This document shows, one piece after another, positions 53,101-59,100 of a stretch of 64,000 nucleotides of DNA; the stretch's first letter is position 1, and the number at the start of each line of letters is the position of its first letter. A program made the translations under genes and the position numbers. Source of the stretch: Diabrotica undecimpunctata (taxonomy: Eukaryota; Arthropoda; Insecta; Coleoptera; Chrysomelidae); contig NC_092805.1 of assembly GCF_040954645.1 (NCBI RefSeq), forward strand, positions 19,928,741 to 19,992,740. Reading direction: 5' to 3'. The notes below the pieces were generated by a model. The model ran no database searches and had not been told where the DNA came from. It worked only from the letters and a program-made list of their open reading frames with translations.

Positions 53101-56100
53101 GTTTTTAGCATCCCCCAAAAATAAAAATCTAGAGGAGCTAACTCAGGTGACCGAGGGGGCCATTTTATTGTACCGTCTGTACAAATGACACGTTCAGCAA
53201 AAATTAACGATAAATAGTCTTTAACGACTTTTGCATTATGTGCAGGACAGCCGTCTTGTTGAAACCAAATTTCGTTGAAGTTAATTTGAAGACGTTGAAG
53301 TGCAGGAATAATTTGATTTTGCAGTAATTGGAGATATTTGACTGCGTTTAAATTGCCTTCAATGAAAAAAGGAAAAATAATATGGTCTCCCAAAAATTCC
53401 AGTCCAAACATTCAACTTTTGTGGATACTGCGTACGCACAGACACACTCAAATGCTTATTCTCCCGAGACCAATAACGTACAGCGGATGAATTATGTTTC
53501 TTGTGAATTGTGAAGGAGGACTCATCTGTAAACGAAATATTTTTTAAAAAATTATTATTTGCATTGCATTTCTCCATTATAATTTCACAAAATTGCATCC
53601 GTTTAAATTTATCATCAGGAAATATTTCTTGAGTTGTCTGCACTTTATAACAATGGTAGTTGTTTCTTTTCAAAATATTCCTCACTGTTTTTGCATTCAA
53701 ATCAACTTCATCGGCAATTTGTTTACTTGAACACGGCGTCGCTTCAGCCAATGCACAAACTTGAATTTCTCTAATTTCTCGTTCTTGAGAAATTTTCTTT
53801 TCGCGAGGTCGATCTGATGGGCAACATTTTATACACCTGTCATTAGTACAGCCAAACTTTTCAAATTGATGAATAATGGCTAATACAGTTTTTTCTATAG
53901 GTGTTGGCCTATTTTCAAAAGCCATAATAAATAAATTGATAGTTTCTTGTACTGAATTACCCCCAAAGTACCATTTTATTATTTGTACCCGTTTTTCTGT
54001 TGTATAAACAGTCGGCATAATTATTTCTTATCTTTACACTTACAAAGTTACCTCCAAAAAGAAATACATAGCTGTCGACAGATGGCTTCTCTCGTCTCGA
54101 CGAATGGCGATGTTGCCAAAATTATCTTATATTATTCAAAATTGGGTTACAATTTCGTCAAATAAAAATGCGAATCTGTAAATGTTTCATGGATTTTAGA
54201 AATTTTGGACCAGTATTTGTGTCAATTAATGTTTCATTTTTAATATCATCATTAAGTTTTGAATGGCAATATAACCGCACCACTGATCGCCAATTTTTTA
54301 AATCAATTCAATGTTTTAATTCAAATATGTAATAAGGCAACCCTGTCGCGTATAAGCTAAGCTGGATCGGAAATTCGCAAGACGTTCGTTAATGGGCGTG
54401 TCTAAAAAATGGGGAGGGGAGACCAAGGGGTAATATATTTGTTTTCTTTGTCTATTCGCTGAAAATATGATTTTATATCTGTGTTAGATATCCTGTTAAA
54501 TTCTACCATACCGACCATAAAGTTTTACCTACACTGTATATCTCTTGTCTCAGGACATTCTTAATGATTTTAGAAGAACCAAGATCACATTTGTCACATT
54601 TTTTCGATGAGTGAGAAATATATATAGTCCCAAACACTCACCGTAAACTACATCGGGTTTCGCCAACTGCATATTCCTATTAACTTCTTCAAAAATGTGA
54701 TGTGGATTCATTTTCCTCTCTTCTGTTTGTCGTATCATCAGTTGTTCGAGAGTTACAAACCCCGCCAAGCTCTCACTCGCCATTTTGAACTGACTTTTAT
54801 TGTAATTTGAGGAAGCGTAATCGGAACTGACATTACAAAGACTTGGATTGCTAGCGTGCATGTAGTTTACTGGTTTCGGCCTAAAAAATATTAATTTAAA
54901 CAAATGATATTAAATATAACAGCATATTGATCCTTTGAGCCGGATAGCAAGGATATGTTTAAAGAATTGAAGACGTTAATATAATCTGGCCACTTAGCTA
55001 CCTATAGTGCTACATTGAAAGTTCTAGTGAGCTCCCATAATTAACGATGTATAGCATATGCAATGACAGATTGAAAAATTCAAGCATTTCTAAAGTGATA
55101 CTTTTAACAATAAACTGAACACTCACCTGCATTTTGGAAGTTCCCGACAAAGCTCAGGCCTAATACTTTCCATCGACAGATTAGGAACACTAACATTTTG
55201 TGGATTGGCAAGATTTTGCGATCCAAATAATTGAACGTGGGAGGTAAAATTACCTGTGGTAACACTGGATTGACTGTCATTTGTGCGGATCTTTCTGTAA
55301 GATCTGAAAAAACAAAAACATTAAATAGTTTCAAAATAATTAACAGAATGTACTTTTTGTGCTTTGCGCCTAAAGACTCAAGTAATATAATGATCAACTT
55401 AATAAATTGAAATCAACCACATGGCAAGTAACTGGTTACCTAAAAAAATGTACAATTTTAAACAGTTTAAAATGCTTTTTTAAAACACTTTCATTTTATT
55501 ATTGTGTGCTACCTTTTAGGAAGCAGATAAATTCATGTATAATTGTCATATTTACGTTATTACAGTTAGCTTTTTCTCACTGGGTTTTTGAATTATTTAG
55601 TTTTTAATTTTAAGACACTTTTTATAACGAATAAGTATAAATTTAAGATTTTTTTATCTCTGTTTTCTCGTTTATTAATTTTTATAATAAATATGTATTC
55701 AATTATTGTTTTAAATCTCTATCAAAACTTGGTGCTTTGTAATGTGCGTTAAAATTCAGTTGACTAGTAAAGTGTAGTACTGACGTGATCTGACTAAGAT
55801 GAAGACTCCAAATAATGCGTCGAAAGATCGATATAGTATTTTTTTTATAAATGTATATAAAGATCAAGAAGAAAATAAGGGAGATCCTAGTCTCATAACT
55901 GTGGGAAATAACCGAAGCACAAGCAATGAAATTTAAACTTTTACTATTAGGGAAAACTCAAAGGAGCAGTCTAAATTTAATACCTATTTCAGTCTTACAA
56001 TCAGACCACATTTACGTCATAGTCCATCATCATTTCCACACAACTAATTAAATGGGATTTTGGCTGAAAAGTGTATCGGGATATCGAAGATCATTTTTAA

Positions 56101-59100
56101 ATGTTCTTCTTCTTCTTCCACTTTATAAGCAATTCTGCTTGTTCATTGGCGGATTACTACCTCTATGGAAGGTTGTCACTCCATCTTTTGCGCGGTCGTC
56201 CGATACTTCTTCTGCCGATTGGCGACTCATATCTTGCTATTTTACCGACATGGGTCTCCTCCATTCTGCTTATGTGGTTATTCCATTCTTTTTTTCTATT
56301 TTGTGTCCATTCATTTATACACTGTACGTTACATTTTCTTCTAATGTCTTCAATTCTCTTTCGTATCTCTCAGCGTATTTCCTGTAATTCTTCTCAGTAC
56401 TCTCTTCTCTGCCGTTTCCAGTGGCCTTTGCGTTGTGGCTGTGTCGGGTCTTGTTTCTGAGGCATATGTCATTATTTGTCTTATTGACTTCATCTCAGTT
56501 AATGAGTCTGTTTCGCCATATACTGTTAGTAAGGCATCCTGCCAGTCTATTTGCTTTTTGTATTTGATCTCTCACTTCTTTGTCCAGGTCTCCAGAGCTA
56601 GACAGTGTAATTGCCAGGTATTTTATTTCCATTACTTGTTCAATACTGATGCCATCAATTTCTATTTTACATCTGGTTTGTTCTTTGCTGACTACTATTC
56701 TTTTAATTTTCTGATATGAGATTGTCATATTAAATTGTTTTGCTCTTATGTTAAATCTGTGGACCAGTCTTTGCAGACTATATTCATTTTGGGCTATCAA
56801 TATTGGGTCGTCTGCGTAACAGAGTATTTTTATTTCTTTGTTTCCCATTCTGTATCCTCTTCCTTTGTTAACGCTTTTGATGATTTCATCCATGATCAAA
56901 TTGAAGAACATTTGGCTCAATGAATCCCCTTATCTTATTGCGCTGCCTATTTCTATAGGTTCTGTAAGTTGTCCATCTAATCTGACTTTCATTTTGTTGT
57001 TTTGGTGGATGTTTTCGATAGTTTTTATACTTCTTCTTCTTCAAGTGCCATCTTCGTTCCGAAGGTTGGCGATCATCAGGGCTATACGTATTTTCGAAAC
57101 TGCTGACCGAAACAATTCGTTGCTGCTACAGCTATACCATTTTCGTAGATTCTTTAGCCAGGAGTTTCGTCTTCTTCCTATGGACCTTTTTCCTGCTATT
57201 TTTCCTTGCATAATTATTCGAAGCAGTTCATATCTTTCGCCTCTTGTAATGTGTCCCAAGTATTGCAGTTTTCGTTTTTTGATCGTAAATATGATTTCCT
57301 TTTCTTTATTCATTCTTCTCAAGACCTCGACATTTGTGACTCTCTCGGTCCATGATATTCTCAGGATTCTGCGATACATCCACAGTTCAAATGCCTCTAA
57401 TTTTTTGGTATCAATATTTTTCAACGTCCATGACTCCATTCCATAGAACAGCACAGAAAGTACGTAACATCTCATCAGGCGAAGTTTCATTTCCGGCTCA
57501 AAGGCTCAAATCTCTTCCGCAGAACACTCTCTTCATTTTAGTGAATATGGATCTGGCTTTTTCTATTCTTATTTTGATTTCTGCTGAGCTATCGTTGTCT
57601 TCATTTATAAAAGTGCTAAATATTTGTATTTGCTAACTCGATCGATAATTTCATTGTGTAAATATAAATTTTGGACATTTTGTGTTGATTTCGATATTAC
57701 CATAAATTTAGTTTTCTTTATGTTCAAAGATAGTCCATATTCTTCGCTGCAGTCTGCTATCTTATTCACCAATGTCTGTAGCTCTTCAAGTTTTTATACT
57801 GGAACTTGTCTATTATACATAAGATGGATTACATCTTTGAGTCTTACTCTATCAAACGCTTTCTTTAGGTCAATCAGACAGAAATGCTGGTCTATTATAC
57901 TCTAGTGATTTCTCAGTAATTTGCGATTTTTAAATATGTTAACATTATATATACTCTAAATGTGTGTTGTTTTTCGTGTGGGAGTATTTGTTTGACAAAA
58001 AAATTTGTCAACCCCTCACCCCCCCCCCCAATGTCACCATTTGGGTGGGGTGAGGGTTCGTTTGCAAGGGAGGCGTTACATGTTACACCATTGCTCGGAG
58101 GGCGTGATCTTGAGACACGAGGATACGTCGGCTTACGTTCGGACACAACCGCCATCTTGGAAAACGATCACGACCCGAAGATACCCGACAACACCCGATT
58201 GAGACATGAGGCCACGTAAGCTAGACAGCCGCCATCTTGAAAAATGAGCCATAACCAGCTTTATATATCTACTATTATTGACATTGATGGTGAGGTATAT
58301 AGTGCAAACTCCGAAAGTGGTCGACCTTTGAGTCTTTACTTTTGCCAACATATAGTTAATGAAATAGGATTTGAAAATTCCGCTAGCTGCCTTCCTCATC
58401 TCAATAGTCACGAAACAAATTAATGTAAAGTTAAATAGACATCGATGGACTAAAGTTTCAGAGCCAGTCATAAAGGTGACATAGTTAAAAACGATGAGGT
58501 TATCAGAATAATACTATTTTTAGTTATAGATAGATATACTTACCGAAACTGGGCTGTAGGTACTGGTACGGAATCTTTCCTATGACTACTGGACTTATTA
58601 AAAAACCATTTCCTATCAAGACTGGTACTTCCACTGGGACTAGCATCTGAGCTGGATTTTTTCGAAGTAAATTTCTTCAGCGACCCAAATTTTTTCAGAG
58701 AATCCGATTTCTCTACGGGAATCTTTAGCCTTTCGGTATCCGATTCGTCGGTTTCCGAATAAAGACTAGATTCCTGGTTTTTTTGATTATCATTTACTAG
58801 TGTAGCTGTTTTAATTAGGTCTATCCATGATTGGAGCGTGTCTGGATCTTCGGCCGAGAAATAAAATACCGTCCCTGTGTGATATACTTTAAAGGAATGT
58901 GATCTGGATTTAACCTAAAATATAATAGAATTAATTAGGAAATTGTTATAATTCACAAAAATTTTGGTTTTTCGGTATTTTCAATAATATAATTGCCGCT
59001 TCAGTTTATACATACAGCAAAAGCCAATTAAGATGAAAGCTTCGTTCTGTGGGTTTACAAATAAGCCTTTAGCGGATATACGTGAAGTAAATAGTAGCAA

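Larger units (their letters stand above)
51224..54536 (-). mobile_element. Mariner-like DD41D element with 30-bp terminal inverted repeats
   Basis: CAATGTAGTTAAAACTTTAT continuing to 51253 matches the reverse complement of 54507-54536 at 28 of 30 bases. TA flanks both ends (51222-51223 and 54537-54538). The transposase lies near the right end, and about 1.7 kb of non-coding sequence fills the left half, including an internal foldback. The element fills most of a host intron between the exons at 50883 and 54642. Confidence 0.82.

Noticed and set aside
55104..55397. 97-codon frame over the 55127-55303 exon
   Set aside because: Out of phase with both neighbouring host exons; the frame starting SYRKIRTND matches both.
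56052..57446. Plus-strand frames of up to 202 codons
   Set aside because: Shadows of minus-strand LINE reverse-transcriptase fragments with YADD and other motifs.
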